From NCBI RefSeq assembly GCF_036417845.1, contig NC_089979.1, positions 24,121,958 to 24,185,957 of the forward strand: DNA of 64,000 nucleotides, in the 5' to 3' direction. The notes under the pieces are model-generated. The model did not search any database. It worked only from the letters and a program-made list of their open reading frames with translations, and was not told the DNA's origin. Both the position numbers and the translations under genes were made by a program. Of the stretch, positions 21,601-34,000 are shown piece by piece. Position 1 is the stretch's first letter; each line of letters starts with the position of its first letter. The DNA is from Apteryx mantelli. Its lineage: Eukaryota; Chordata; Aves; Apterygiformes; Apterygidae.

Positions 21601-22601
21601 ACTGCCAGACTAGACAAGGGAGACACAGCTTAAGAGAAAGGTACTTCAATGTACAGGCACTGCCTGAAGCGCTAGGACTGAGGGAGACCCGAAGCAACCC
21701 CCCAGCGGCGGCCCCCCCCAGCATTCCTGCAGCGCGGGGTTATCTCCCAACGCCGCCGGTCACCAGCTGCCGCCGCCGAGCAGCCCTTCGGTCACCGCCA
21801 GGAGGCTCCAGCGAGCAGCTTTTACCGCCGCTGCCGGGACCGCCGGGCTACGGCGCGGTGCCTCCGAGAGGCGCCGAAGCGAGGCAAGGCGGCAGCGGCC
21901 GCGCAGCCCGGCAGAGCCGCGGGGCGCCGGCGGGTGCCGCAACGCGGGGCTCCGCCGGCCCTTCCCGCCCCTCGCTGCGAGCGCAGGCGCCGGCTCGGCG
22001 ACGCGGCCGCAGCCCTGCCCGCGCCGGCGGCACGGTGGGAGGCGCCTGACGGGCCGGCAGCGAGCCCGCCCCCGCCCGCCCCCCGCGGAGCGGCAGCCCG
22101 GCTTCTGCCTCCACCTGAAGGCAGCACCGGGGCAGCAGGGGGCCGGAGCCCCGCGCAAGCGGTGGGGGGGCGGGGGGAGGCCGGGGCTGCCAGCAGAGGG
22201 GAACGCCGCGTCCCCGGCTTCTCCCCCGCGGCGGGCAAGGGCAGGGCCCGGCAGCGCCGCCGCCAAGGCCGCGGCCCGGACACGCCTGCCCCGTGGGCGC
22301 CGCGGGGCCCGGCCCGGCCGGCGGCGGGCAGCAACCCGACACCTCGGGCCGCTGGGCGGGCGCGGCCGGGCTCCTCCCCCGGCGGAGGGGCCGGCGGCAG
22401 GGACAAAGGGGCGGCCGGCCGCGCCGCGGGGGGGTTGGGGGCAGCCAGGGCGCTCGCTCCGCGCCCCAGCCCCACAGCGGCGGCCGCTGCCGCCCGCTTC
22501 TCCCCTCCCCTCCCCGCCGGGACCGGCGCGGCCAGCGCCGCGGGAAGGACGCGCCCGCCGCAACCGCAGGGGTACCGCGGCGGCCAGGCACCCCCACTCA
22601 C
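18656..22601 (-). other. TP53INP1: TP53INP1 5' intron region
   Basis: This interval separates the CpG-island first exon from the first coding exon. No protein-coding signal is seen apart from composition-driven frames in the CpG-rich part (21.7-22.6 kb). It contains one candidate short noncoding exon at 21020-21057. Confidence 0.65.
21020..21057 (-). other. Candidate 38-nt noncoding 5'UTR exon of TP53INP1
   Basis: On the minus strand a very strong acceptor (CCTTTTTTTTTTCCCCTCTAG) is followed by 38 nt beginning GCTTTGTGCC and ending GCAGAAG, then donor GTAACTGG. The exon contains two upstream ATGs that would start short upstream frames. The splice sites are seen; use in a transcript is inferred and needs RNA evidence. 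Confidence 0.4.
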
Positions 22602-22640
22602 CGTCCCGAGGAGGCTCGGCTCGGTTCCCCCGCGCCGACT
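22602..22640 (-). other. TP53INP1: Probable noncoding first exon of TP53INP1
   Basis: On the minus strand the sequence ends CCTCGGGACG with donor GTGAGTGG at 22601. A CTATAAC element at 22665-22671 would place a start of transcription about 30 nt downstream, near 22640. The 5' boundary is an inference. Confidence 0.5.
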
Positions 22641-22800
22641 CCGCGCCCCGCGGAGCCCTTTGTTGTTATAGCCGCGGCGCACAGCTGACGGGCCCGGCGG
22701 CCCGCCCCGCCCCGCCGCGCCGCGGTCCCGCCAATGGGCGTCGAGCGGGCGGCGGCGCCGCGCCGCCACTGGCTGTCGCTAACGCACGTGACCGGGCGCC
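22641..22800 (-). promoter_or_regulatory. TP53INP1: TP53INP1 proximal promoter elements
   Basis: Reading toward the gene: CACGTG E-box (22785-22790, as GTCACGTG on the minus strand, core of the TFEB/TFE3 or USF-type site), an NF-Y type CCAAT word (plus-strand CCAAT at 22732-22736), a run of CCCCGCCCC Sp1 boxes (about 22700-22715), CAGCTG at 22683, and a weak TATA-like CTATAAC at 22665-22671. Assignment to TP53INP1 follows from position and orientation. Confidence 0.55.
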
Positions 22801-23170
22801 GGGGCGGGGCCGCGGCGCGCAGGGCCCGGGGGGGGGGTGGGGGGTAACAGCCGGGGAGGCGCGGGGGGAGGCGCGGCGGGCCGCGGCCCGGGAGCGGCTC
22901 CGCGGAGCGGCGGCGGTGGCGGTGGCCTCCGTGGCCTCCGGAGGCGGCACCGGGCAGCCGCAGTTGGGGAACGGTCCCCCTTGGGACCTTGCGATGAGGC
23001 GGGGCTGCCGGAAACTCACCTGCGCCGGGCGCCTCCCCGATGCGAGCGGTGGCGCAGTTGGTTTAAGCGGCGGCGGGCCCGCGCGAGGGCCCTCAGCGGA
23101 GGGGCCGCTCCCGACGTGCCGCCTTCCGCACCGGTGGGTCGGGCGGCTGGGACAAACGCGCCGACTTTCC

Positions 23171-26100
23171 AAAGTAAAAAAAGGAAAAACAGTCCGTTAA
23201 AGTAGTAGTTATACGCTTGATAGCAGGTGGCACTTTGATCACGGATAGCAAAGAATGGAGTTAATTAAACGTGCCAAATGCTAACTGTTAGGCCGAGGAA
23301 CCTTAGCTGTCTTGTACTGCTTCCAAGCCCAATATCGGAGGCTGCAAACGCTGCAGCCCCAGAAAGCTTGCGAATTAGTTAAGTCACCGAGCCTGTCCCC
23401 AGCCCCTCCTTATTTTTCTTCTTGGGGGAAAACACCCAGCAGCAATGAACATTACTGCAGTGTTTCTTTTAAGAGATGAACAGCTAAAAGGAAAGGAAAT
23501 TCCAAAGCATGAAGTTATAGCACAGGAAAGTTGATTTAGCCACACTGCACATTAGTCTCTTAATATAAACCTTAATGTCTCGCCCTGTCAGTAGTACTCT
23601 GGGCTTCAGCCTGCAGTGAGTCCCATCTGAGCAAACATCTGCCCCCCTCTGAAGACCCTGAAATAAATGGGTGATATGTAGCCAAAGGGTGATCTTGCAG
23701 GCAACACATCTTAACAATTTGAGATTGTTCAGGGCTTCAGTAGTGCTAAGCAAATTGGTTTCTAACAAACAATAACAACATATTCTACTAAAATACAAGA
23801 TGTGCAACATAAAGTTGTCACTATAGCAGGAGTCCAGATAAACTTTTAACCTCAGTATTTAATAATTTTTTTACACATTTTTTTTCTCTTGTAAGGACAA
23901 ACAAAACTTTTCTATGTAAAATAAAAATGAAGAAAGTGTATTTTGGAAAAAGCCTGAAAAATGTCTTCTTGCAGCTGAGAATTGGCTTGAAATGTGTGAT
24001 TTGACTGAAAAACTGCATAGCTGTTATGATTTGAAATCTTTTTGTACAAACTTCAAATGTCCTGTATTCTATGATACACTTTTCTAGGCTGAACTAACCC
24101 TTCCTGAATTATGAGATCAACTTTGTTTTTATAACACTGAACACGATCAAGGAGCATAAACTCATCGTATGTTACACAGAACATTCAATCTGTAAATTTA
24201 AAAAAACTTATGAAAAAGCTGACTAAATCTCTGATTTTCAGCAATAATGGTTGCAAGATTAAAGGGTGGGGGAGGGGAGATGTTGGAGACAACACGTGTC
24301 TTGTGAATTAAAGATAGGTGAAACAGAAAATTAAATTTAAAGAATAAATGCCCCCAAGGATTTATCTGTATTGCAAAGTTACATTGTGCTAGAACATGTT
24401 AATTAAGGCTATACGAAGCACTTAGTGTAGACAAGAACTGTCATGTTTAGCACCTGGGTTACCTTGGGTCAACAACAACAACAAATGTTAAACATATTAG
24501 TCTTTGTTTATATTGACTGTTATAGTAAGAATTACATGATAATCAATTAACATAATGTATTTTTCCAGTATAGGCAAGTCCTAGGAAGGCTTGGGTTATA
24601 TTTGAGATACAGACTCATAATGAAGTTAAAAGGCCAGTGTTTATATTTTTTAAACTCCCCTGAGAAGTAATTAAAGGGATAGAAGCTCTCCTCTTTCTGT
24701 AGTGTTGCTCTCAATTTCTTTCCTCTGACTTACCCCTTATTTCTCCTAATTCCCTATCATTGCAAAATGGTGGGAACAATGAATTTCCTTATTCCTACTC
24801 TTTCCTCCAAATCACACTGGTGGTGGTAGGAGAGAGGCAGATCTGAAAGCTACCTCTCTTCTCAACCTGGCAACCAGTGTGCTTTTGTTTCAGATCAGAG
24901 AAGTACTTAGGCATATGAATGGTTACAAATGAAATAAATTATATGTGTGTACTTAAATACCTGCTGACCAAGAGTCTGGGCATTTCATCCTACACTCACT
25001 GAGGTCAATGACAAATTTTCTGGTGATTGCAATGGTGCAAGTTGTGGCCTTAGATGCTTTATTCAAAGTCTTTCAACTCAATTACTCTTTCTGTTGATTC
25101 TAATGGTTGTTACATCAGGCCCTTAGACAGCAAAAGAAATGCAGTCAGTTTGGTCTGGGATTTGCTGGACACAAAACCCAACTCGGGAACTGGCCTTCCC
25201 TTAAGGAGTTTGACATTTGTACTTGCATTACAAAAAAACATTTCTGAAGCAATCTCAGGAGCAAGTGAACTGTCCATGTTTCCCGGTAATATCTGTAATT
25301 GCATGATTTTCAATTACTGGTAGAAGTTAGCAGACAGCCTCTTGTATTTTCTGTGTGCTCAGTGCCAGATAAATGACACAGCTATTGCTTTGGCTGCAAA
25401 AATTTCCATGCACTTCCAGAGTACTCTGTGTATCACAGAAATAGTTAATGATTGGATACTGGCACCCCATCGTTTTCAACTGTATTGATTTTTCAAGATC
25501 CTAAACATGAATGCAAAGCATGACCTATTGTCAAGGTTCCCACTACAATGAAATACAACTGCAGTATTTAGTAGGCACAATATATGTCTAGCCATGGAGT
25601 ACAGAAATACTGACAAGATCTGCAAATTACAATGAATGCATTGAGCTTGTAACAAAGAGCTGCCATGTGTCCTGCCTCTTGGAGAGGCCCTATTACTCAG
25701 TCATGCCTGTTCAAATGGTAGGTGAGAATGCAGATCTATCTCCACATTTGAAAAGCTGAATAGCAGGAGGGAGACCAACTATAAATAGAAAGTGCACAAA
25801 TTAAAAAAAAACAACAAAAAACTCCATCTAACCTTTGGAGATTATAGCATTTCCTCCAGACAGAGATAAATAAAAACCCTTTGCAAACAACACGTAACAA
25901 ACCACTTGATATCATTCTGAGTGATTTGTGTGAACACATCATTCATAGGCAGCATGAAACTGGCATATCTGTCCAGGAGCCTCCAAACCATTAGTCTTTT
26001 CTGATAGGTGTGTCACTGCTTTAAGGACAGCGCAGTGCGGCTACTAAAACCAATGCTTCAGTTTAACGTTCAGTTAAAAACTGATGCTCTGAACCTACAC

Positions 26101-29100
26101 ATGCTTAAGATCAGGTCTTACGCATTCTCCCACACTACAGACCGCTTCCATCAGACCGTGACAGCAGGTGCTGTGCTGTATAGAAGGATTCTGCATGCTC
26201 TCTGCTGTCATACAGGTCTTGATCTATCCTGCTGAAAACAATATACAAAAGTAGCTGAGATTTTTATAATTTAAAAAGTAGCTGAAGTTTATGATTAACC
26301 ATAATGGAATAATTTTTCTATGAAAAATATACAAGCAGCTGTTCAAAAGATTTCAAGCCTTTCTGTCACACATTTAGGAATAAAAACTCGAAACCTGTTG
26401 TTTAAAGGACTTGCAGTCTGCACAGATCCAAAGTTAAAAAGCACAGAGTTTCATATTTGTGTCCTTATACAAAAGTCAATTCCTTTTTTGAAAGTGGACT
26501 TTTAGATTTAAACATCAATCTCAATTTAAATGGCCACTTCCTCTTCTGCTTTTCTTCCTTTGACTTTGGTTAGTGCAAAGGTTTCTGCAATATTGGCTTA
26601 AAGATATCAGATTGACTGTTCCTGTTGTAAGTCACAACTTATAATTTTTTTTCCTCTCCCAAATATCCAGTTAAAGTTTTGGGTAAGATCAGGCCTTTCA
26701 GCTTTTTTATGCAAAACAGGTGTTAGAGACTATATTTCCAGAACATGAACTCAGCAAATACTTGGCAGTTTCAATAATCCAATTCTGACATGAGTGGGAT
26801 TCTTTTATAATTTGGCAGACTGAGTCCCAAACAGGCAGAAATTACTGGATATGATCCTCCAAGCCATATTGAAAAAGCTGGGGGATCCATTTTTCTGTGG
26901 AAGAACTTAAACATCTAAACCAAAATATGTTTTTTGTCATCCTTTTCAGCAAGGAGTTCTTGGTTAGACCTCACAAAACTCTTTTTCCTTAGAAACTGTC
27001 AAAGTGTAATTCCTTCTTTTCATTTTGTTAGAGAGCAAAACCAGGTATAATTCTGTCTTCAAATTTTCATTGGCAGGATGCCATTATAAATCATAGCCAG
27101 ATTATAAAAATAATGGTAAGCTTTAGCCATACTTTGAGCTCTTTTCCTCCACTATGTCAAAATAAAAATCCCCTCAGAGGAATTGGTGCAGATTTTCATG
27201 GGCTGAACAACTATTTTTTCTAGAGTGCTTTCAGTGATAGCATCTGAACTGTCAGATCAGGCTGGAGGGCAGAGGGCATCTCAGTAGGCAGTGCTGTGCA
27301 GGAGCCAGCAGGCAGACAGAGGCAGATGCCTGTTCTTGTGTCATTCATCATAGGAATGATTTTTCTCCTGAGCCCTGAGGCGCTCATCAAACGTTTTCCA
27401 TTGGAATTGTCTGTCCTCTTTCATATTTGTCTCTTGTCCTAGCAAAAGTCCAGCATAGTTTCCCTGCTCTTGCCTGAACCTGTCCTCTCCTTCAGCATGC
27501 TGTAATAAGAGACCCTATTCATGACTCCAGGTACCACCAAGAATCAATCTCGCTTTATACTTTCATCTTTGCCTTGTGATTTGAGAGGTTTTCCAGAAGC
27601 ATGCCTCCTGTCTAAGGCATTGAAGTGGACTTACTATCCAGGAGAGAAATGACCTGAAAATGTCTGACTTTGGCATTGAACTTACATTTGTTAACTTTAT
27701 AAAATTCCTACATAGTTCAGATAGTTAATGGGTTATTACTATGGTTATTAAGCTTTCAATTTTTTGTTCTTTATTTCAGTGGTGATCTTAGGATGATGTG
27801 AATCTCACAGCCAGTGTATAGGCAGGTGTGCTTGATCCACACTGGGGAATCCACACAGCTTCATGCTCAGTAAAAAGCTGCTTTCAAACACCTACTACAG
27901 GTTGATTTTAGGAGGAACTTATCTTGGTGCCATGATTTTTTTTCTTTTGCTGCTTTTATCTTTGTAATGATTGTCAATGTTCAGCGAAGGCATAAGTAGA
28001 TTTGTCTGTGGCATATCTGTGTTTTAAGTCATGTGGGAATGACAAATGCTGGTGAAGTAATACAAGTGTGCAGAGAGCTTCCTCCTTAAATTGTCAGCTC
28101 AAAGCAGGTTTTGTTGTGTGGCTAGCCATACTTAAAACCCTTCTTTGAGTTTTTATGCACAACCACAGAGTCTGCAGACGCACACTGTATGCATCTCTGA
28201 GGCATTTTAGTACCAGCGATCCATTTGCTTCCTTCTGGCTTCCCCACCGATTCACATGCTTCCTAAAATAGTGAGCATGATCTTTGTTCTGTTGTGACAA
28301 GTTACAAAAGAATTAGCAATATCAGCTTAGCACCAAGTAATACAGATTAGATCATTTAAAAATGTGCTTGGATTTCAATTATAAGACTCCATCCAATCAC
28401 GAATTACCATTACTTTTGAAAGATCTCAGTCTTCCCCAGTATACAAAGTCACCCATCATGATTCTGAGTTGCATCTCTTTTCAGTCACGGATGTTTCTTG
28501 CAAATCCTGAGCCCGGCATTTCTCAACAGAGCTCAGACCAGCCCCAGGAAATAAAAAAAAAGCCAAGTGCTGCTGAGAGAAGATCAAATCATGTCTATTC
28601 CAACAGAGCCTGAGGCGATCATAGTGGATAAAAAAGACATGACCTTTCCTGCTTCCAGGTCTCAGACACTGCATGAGTAATAAAACTAATCAATACTTCA
28701 GAATGTCCTTTGGCTGACATGCTCAAAGCCAATTTTCACACTTTATATCTACAAACATATTGTGTGTGTGTCTGTGTGTATTTTATAAATATATATACTA
28801 TACTATGTTATATATAGTTCATACACGGAAGAATTGACTCGGGATCCAAAGCATTCATTGACACGTTCCCTTTCTTGCTTAGGTCACATACAACAAATGC
28901 CAGCACTCCCTGCCAGCTGAGCTTTGCTGAATGAATAAATACTGCGGGAGGTCTTGTCTGTTGTGCTAAGCATTTCATGGAAGCCAGGTGCAAGAGTCAT
29001 CATTGCATACTGAATCACCGCAGCTGAGAATCGGGTATTACATTCAGCTGGAGAGTTCTTTTCAGTTAGCATTTGAAAACTGGTTATGCACAATAACAAA

Positions 29101-29330
29101 TTAATGAGGTCTCAGTGTCTGCAAGATTTGTGTTAATGAAGCCTCTAGGCAAGAGACAGGTCCTGCAGTATGCCCTTCCAGTCTGGAAAAGTTAGTTTTC
29201 ACAGCAAGGTATAGCTTCCCTGCATAACACTGTAAGTCCCAGGTGGCAGCCAAGTTTTTAGTAAAATTTGTCAGCCAGATAGTCTTGTCCAGTCATTGCA
29301 GCAAGAGATGTGTGGTTCCAGATTTAGCTG
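23171..29330. other. Intergenic, left part of the gap between the two promoters
   Basis: AT-rich DNA with no exon or RNA gene recognised. Only short open frames occur. It holds a short TG/TA microsatellite at about 28761-28800. Enhancers cannot be recognised from one sequence alone. Confidence 0.5.
28761..28800. repeat. TG then TA dinucleotide microsatellite
   Basis: TGTGTGTGTGTCTGTGTGTA followed by an AT-rich TATATATAC stretch. Confidence 0.8.
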
Positions 29331-29440
29331 TTAACCTGTTGTGTGGCTTTGGGCACACTACATAAGTCTGCCTCAGTTCCTCATATGTAGGATGTGGTCA
29401 GACAGTCAGGCACTCCACCGGGATGATGCAAGAGAGTTGT
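29331..29440 (+). mobile_element. MIR-type SINE remnant, sense
   Basis: TTAACCTGTTGTGTGGCTTTGGGCA, then CTGCCTCAGTTCCTCATATGTAGGATG and GGGATGATGCAAGAG-like words follow the order of the MIR SINE core ('TGTGACCTTGGGCAAGTCAC', 'CCTCAGTTTCCTCATCTGTAAAATGG'). It is strongly diverged, as expected for a repeat predating the amniote radiation. Confidence 0.65.
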
Positions 29441-30459
29441 TTGCACCTAACCCTTTTTACTATAGGCTGTCTAAGAACTTTTCAAATGAGTGTAAGTTGC
29501 TGGAAAAGCTCTTTGACAATGCAAAGTGAAGCTGTTCCTACAATATGCTTCCAGCGGAGAAAGTTACAGGTACAAGTCAACTCTTAAATCTGTACATCAA
29601 AATGGCATTTTCTGGCTATGAGTGACAGTGTAAGAGAATGTGACAGTGATGGTACCCTCTGACTCCAAGCACCTGGTGTTCCTGAGAGTTCAGCCTGAAC
29701 AGCTAATGTGTTAAGATCTATTTGCCTCATCTGTGCTAGTACTTCAAAACATGCTACCTAATGCATTTAAAAATATATATATCTTTCACCCCACTGTGGT
29801 GAAAGTGCTCAAGTATTAGCAGTGTTTTTTTTTTAAAAAAAGATCATGGCAGAAACAGGGCTTTAGAGTGTCTTCCAGGGTTTTTGGAAAAACGTCACGA
29901 CTATGGTTGTGACAGAGCAAGAAATGTGTTGTAAGAAAAGAGAAAGTTCAAGAGAAGAGCTATAAAAAAGACACTTAAGTTGAAAGAGCTCTTTTTTCTG
30001 TGACTGAATTTATAAACATTATCACTCAAATGTCAGTGCTTGAATAATTAAAGTGGTGTAATGAGATGTAATTGCCAGAGCTGCAAGGACAGTAAACATA
30101 ACTGTACCATTATCAGGACAAGCTGAGATTGCAATGGTGCAACAGGTCAAACAGCTATAATCGTACCACCGTACTTGGAATGGGATAAGTGAAGGGTCCA
30201 CGTGCAGACTGAACATGAACATGTTGTACCTGAGCTCTGGAACTATAATTAGAACAAAGCTGAAGATTTATAGATCCTAGGCACAAAACAAAACAAAACA
30301 AAAGAATATCACACAGCTTAAGGAATTTTGAAAGTAACTCAGAAGAAATGTAAGTTTAATATTCAAGTGATCAGTGTCAAATTAAGTAACTAAGTATCTG
30401 GTATTATTAGTGAAAAAATAAGATTCTATTAAAGAATACAAAATGCAAGATTTTATGTG
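29441..30459. other. Intergenic, nothing recognised
   Basis: AT-rich spacer. A short AAAACAAAACAAAACAAAA tract lies near 30285-30302. No coding or RNA signal is seen. Confidence 0.5.
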
Positions 30460-31033
30460 CAGACTGAGGAACAAATGAGTAGGGAGCAGCCCTGTAGAAA
30501 TGTTCTAGAGGTTGTCTCAGAAAAAGCAAACGTCATATCAAGATGCACAGATATAAATAGAGGCTGCAACGTATATGAAGTAATTCTTCCAGTATTCTCA
30601 GTATTGGCAAAACTCAGCTGGGGCTCAGTGAGTCTGGCTTGTGGCACCATGCTGAAGAGAGATACAACACTGATCAGGCTACTTAGGAGAGCAGCACGAA
30701 TGATCAAAGCTCTAGAAAAACGTGACCAACAAGAAAAGATTGGAAAATGGAGGTGCTTGTTCTAGTAAAGAGAAACCTAACAGAGATATGAGAATAGTCT
30801 TGAAAAATAAAGACATTTCAGTTTAATAAGACGTTCCATTGCTGCACAACTAGATTGTGGTTAGACGTTATGAAAAACTTTCTAAAAATAAGGATAGTGA
30901 GCTATATCGCCTGGGGATTGTAAATCTTTTTAAAAGGAGATCAGAGAAAATTTAGTCAGGAATGACACAGATAACTCATCCATCTCTAGAGAGTGGGATG
31001 ATATAGATGACTTCTTGAGATCCCTTTTCATCT
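30460..31033 (+). mobile_element. Ancient CR1/L3-like LINE 3' part, sense
   Basis: Diverged but collinear with the 3' end of CR1/L3 elements: a section equivalent to 'EVILPVFSVL..SLACGTML' at about 30580-30660, 'GAATGATCAAAGCTCTAGAAAAACGTGACC' at about 30697, 'GAAAAACTTTCTAAAAATAAGGATAGTGAG' at about 30870, and the terminal 'GATGACTTCTTGAGATCCCTTTTC' at about 31007. The 102-codon frame at 30457-30765 is the decayed ORF2 C-terminus. Confidence 0.75.
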
Positions 31034-34000
31034 TTTTTTCCTAAGATCATTCAAAAGACAAGTGTTTGTTTATTTTAAACACATTTTTTATTCATGCTAT
31101 TCATTTACTTTTTCATCTTGGAAATGGAAATCAAACTGTTCAGTCTCAGTCAGCATTGATTTCAGGTTTTTCTTGTACTCCATAGCAACACAATGCGGCT
31201 GTGTTCAAGTTGCAAAGACTTCAAGACAAAGATTAAAATGATGTTAAAATAATAAATTTGAAGGAACAATCATACTAGTCAAAATAATTATCATTGGCTT
31301 TAAATAAAAAGATTCCATTAAAACAAGTCCTTAGTCTTGGGTCTCAGGTAATTTGTGTGATCCTTTTAACACTTCATGCTGTTTGGTCAAAATGTGCAAC
31401 TTACTGGGAAAAGAGAAGTGGAGTATGGTATAAAAACATTTGGATCTGCTCTGCTCTGGTTTGCTGCAGGGGAAATGGGAGACCTTTTACCATTTCACCA
31501 CTCTGACAGTGCCTCTGGACACTTGATCTCGCATGCATATCCACTGTCAACAACACAGAGCTACCTGGGTCCATTTGAAACCAAGGAAGTTGCAGGTGGA
31601 TTTAGCGTCTGCCCGTAGTGATGTGACTGGGCAATCGGGCCCTTAGGTACAACGAACCTTAGACAAGTTCAGCAACTGAAGCCTCATTCTGCTTCCACTG
31701 ATGCCTTTGGTACTTTTTGTTTTTTCCATTCCAGTGTTCCTATGGCAGCAGAACAAAACACTTGAAAAACTAACCCTACTGCCTAAATCCTTGGAGCTTT
31801 AGACAACGTTTGAATATGTTTCTGTCTTCACGTAGTTTTGGTTATTACTCTGAGAGTATTCTAGCTTGCCTTCAAATTATTTCAACTCCATTACAGTGAT
31901 CCTTGTTGCAACATGCTGTGGCACTTGCTTCCTGAGTAAGTATCTTACAAAAAGGATAAAGTGACTCTACCTATTATGATTAATATTTTTTGCTTAAATA
32001 TGGAGGGCGCTTTGGCTCCCCTCCGCACAGGTTGCTACAGCAACACATATCTGTAAGGAGTCATTCTTTTAATTGTGTCAATTAGCCTTATATAAGAATA
32101 TTCCAGTGATCTAAATGTCGTGTAAAGCACAGTCTGAGGTCTGGCTGAAGATGAACCTCAAGCTCCAAACACTGACAAAATTTTTTTAAACTTCCTTCTG
32201 TTGTGATTGCCACACTGTGCAAGCATTAGTCATGGCTAGCAGGAAGCACTACAGTGTTTTACTAAAGTGTACAGGTCTGCTTATTTCTCAAACAGTAAGA
32301 AGCACAAAAGGAGGCTTCTTAAATGCAGCTCTGGAACAGAAGAAACAAAAAGTGATCCTGTATTGTGTTTGCTATGCATTATTTTACAATAAAGACAAAC
32401 TAAATTATGGGGCAAACCCAGCACATAATGATGCCAGATTAACAATTAATATTTTACAGCAAAATGGTGCCAAATTAATGACTAAGATTTTACAGCTAGA
32501 CGCTGCTTTTCAAATAAAGTCCATCTGTGAAATACATGTAGATGTACAATTCAACATCAGTGGAAGTACAGCAAACCTCTGATTGACACCTTTGACTGGA
32601 GCAATTGGAAAGCTGCAGGGGCATATGGAAACTTTCCAGACAACAGCAGTGCCTTTCTTATATGAGAAAAAACCTTTGCTTCTTTCCACACAATAAAATT
32701 AAACAAAGAAGTTTGTACTAACTAGCTGCTTATTTTATTAGCTCTATCCGCCAAGGATTTTTTTTTGCAAGCCAGATCATTATGCGTGAATAACAAACAC
32801 TTTCTCAAAACTTGGTCTGCTTTAGATAGTTGTCATTAAAATATTAGAACAAGACACTGATTTGCTGTTACATGACGTTACACTGCCACACTTGCCATGT
32901 TTTGCTGATGATGTGACTCATCAAAGGAGTTTGCTAGAGACTGGCTATTGTAATGCAATCCAGTTACAGTAATTGCTGCCTGAAACCTCCTGAAACAAAG
33001 AAAATGGTATCTTTACGCTCGGACAACTAGGTCTAATTACAGTCTATGGCAGTCATATAATAACATAACTGTCCAAATATAACAGTATGATTCTCCAAAT
33101 ATGTAATTCCATTCATCCAAAATAAATGCAAAAGTTTTAAAAATTAATACATGAACTCTGCAGAGATTCTTGTCCTCTCTTGCAATGGAACTGCAGATGA
33201 GGGTGCAAAATTGCTTATTATATAGAATATGGAGCGATGGTCTTTTCAGGTCAATATTTTCAGATTATAGAAAAGTGTAAAAATGGTATGTTGAATAAAA
33301 GTATATCTCTTCACCTTATTTGTAACACAGTTACTGGAGGGCCACAAAGTAACTCACAATTGTGTATGAGTTCTCTGAATGGATTAACTCTGAAATTTTT
33401 TTATGATAAAAGAATATAATGTCCTATACAGGATAAAAGATGAGAAATGAAGCCCTACACTTATATATGCCAAATACTAGTGACAGCCATATTTAGTAAC
33501 TGTCTAACTTTAGGTTAAAATAAGAATCACCATACTCAGAGTAACTTATTTTATCTTTGCATGAGGCTGCTTAATGCTCAAGTCTTTGGCTGGCAATTAG
33601 ACTGTGCAGCTGAATGCTTAATATGGGAAATCACAACGCTGAAACACACTCGCTTCCTTTTGTTAAAGAGGGGGTGAGGGAGAGGCAACGTGGGGGCAGG
33701 AGGCAACAAGAAGTTCCCCAGCTTAGCATTTCCAGTCCAAGCATTGACCTGCATTGACCTGCCTCCCAGAACTGAAGCTTTGCCATACTGATGCAGAAAG
33801 GATTACTTCCCCATGGTTTTTAGTCGTCAATCTTCCAACCTAAAGCTCCTTTCTCCTTTAAGGTTCTCAATAATTCTTCTGTTTCAGCAACCAGAGAATC
33901 ACCATAAATCACCTTTCTACATGAGCACTTTTCCCCCTTCTGTGCTCTCTAAGGGTGTTTGTCATTGATCTCATTTGCCCTGCAACTCTTTTCACTATTT

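Larger units (their letters stand above)
21690..23170. promoter_or_regulatory. TP53INP1: CpG island of the TP53INP1 promoter
   Basis: About 1.5 kb of very high G+C with dense CpG, sharply bounded by AT-rich DNA on both sides. All the long open frames here (up to 315 codons, both strands) are composition artefacts, rich in Ala, Arg, Gly and Pro. On the minus strand it contains two first-exon-like donors (22601 and 23019), GC boxes, a CCAAT box and an E-box. CTCF-like CAGCAGGGGGCC and CCAGCAGAGGGG words lie at about 22128 and 22190. Confidence 0.9.

Noticed and set aside
21760-22769. Minus-strand frames of 249-315 codons and plus-strand frames up to 245 codons in the CpG island
   Set aside because: All are Ala/Arg/Gly/Pro-rich and overlap in several phases on both strands, as expected where stop codons are rare because of G+C content. 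No domain is seen, and promoter features explain the region.
23041-23075. tRNA-like GCGGTGGCGCAGTTGGTTTAAGC string
   Set aside because: It resembles an A-box, but there is no B-box (GGTTCGANNCC) or acceptor-stem pairing downstream.
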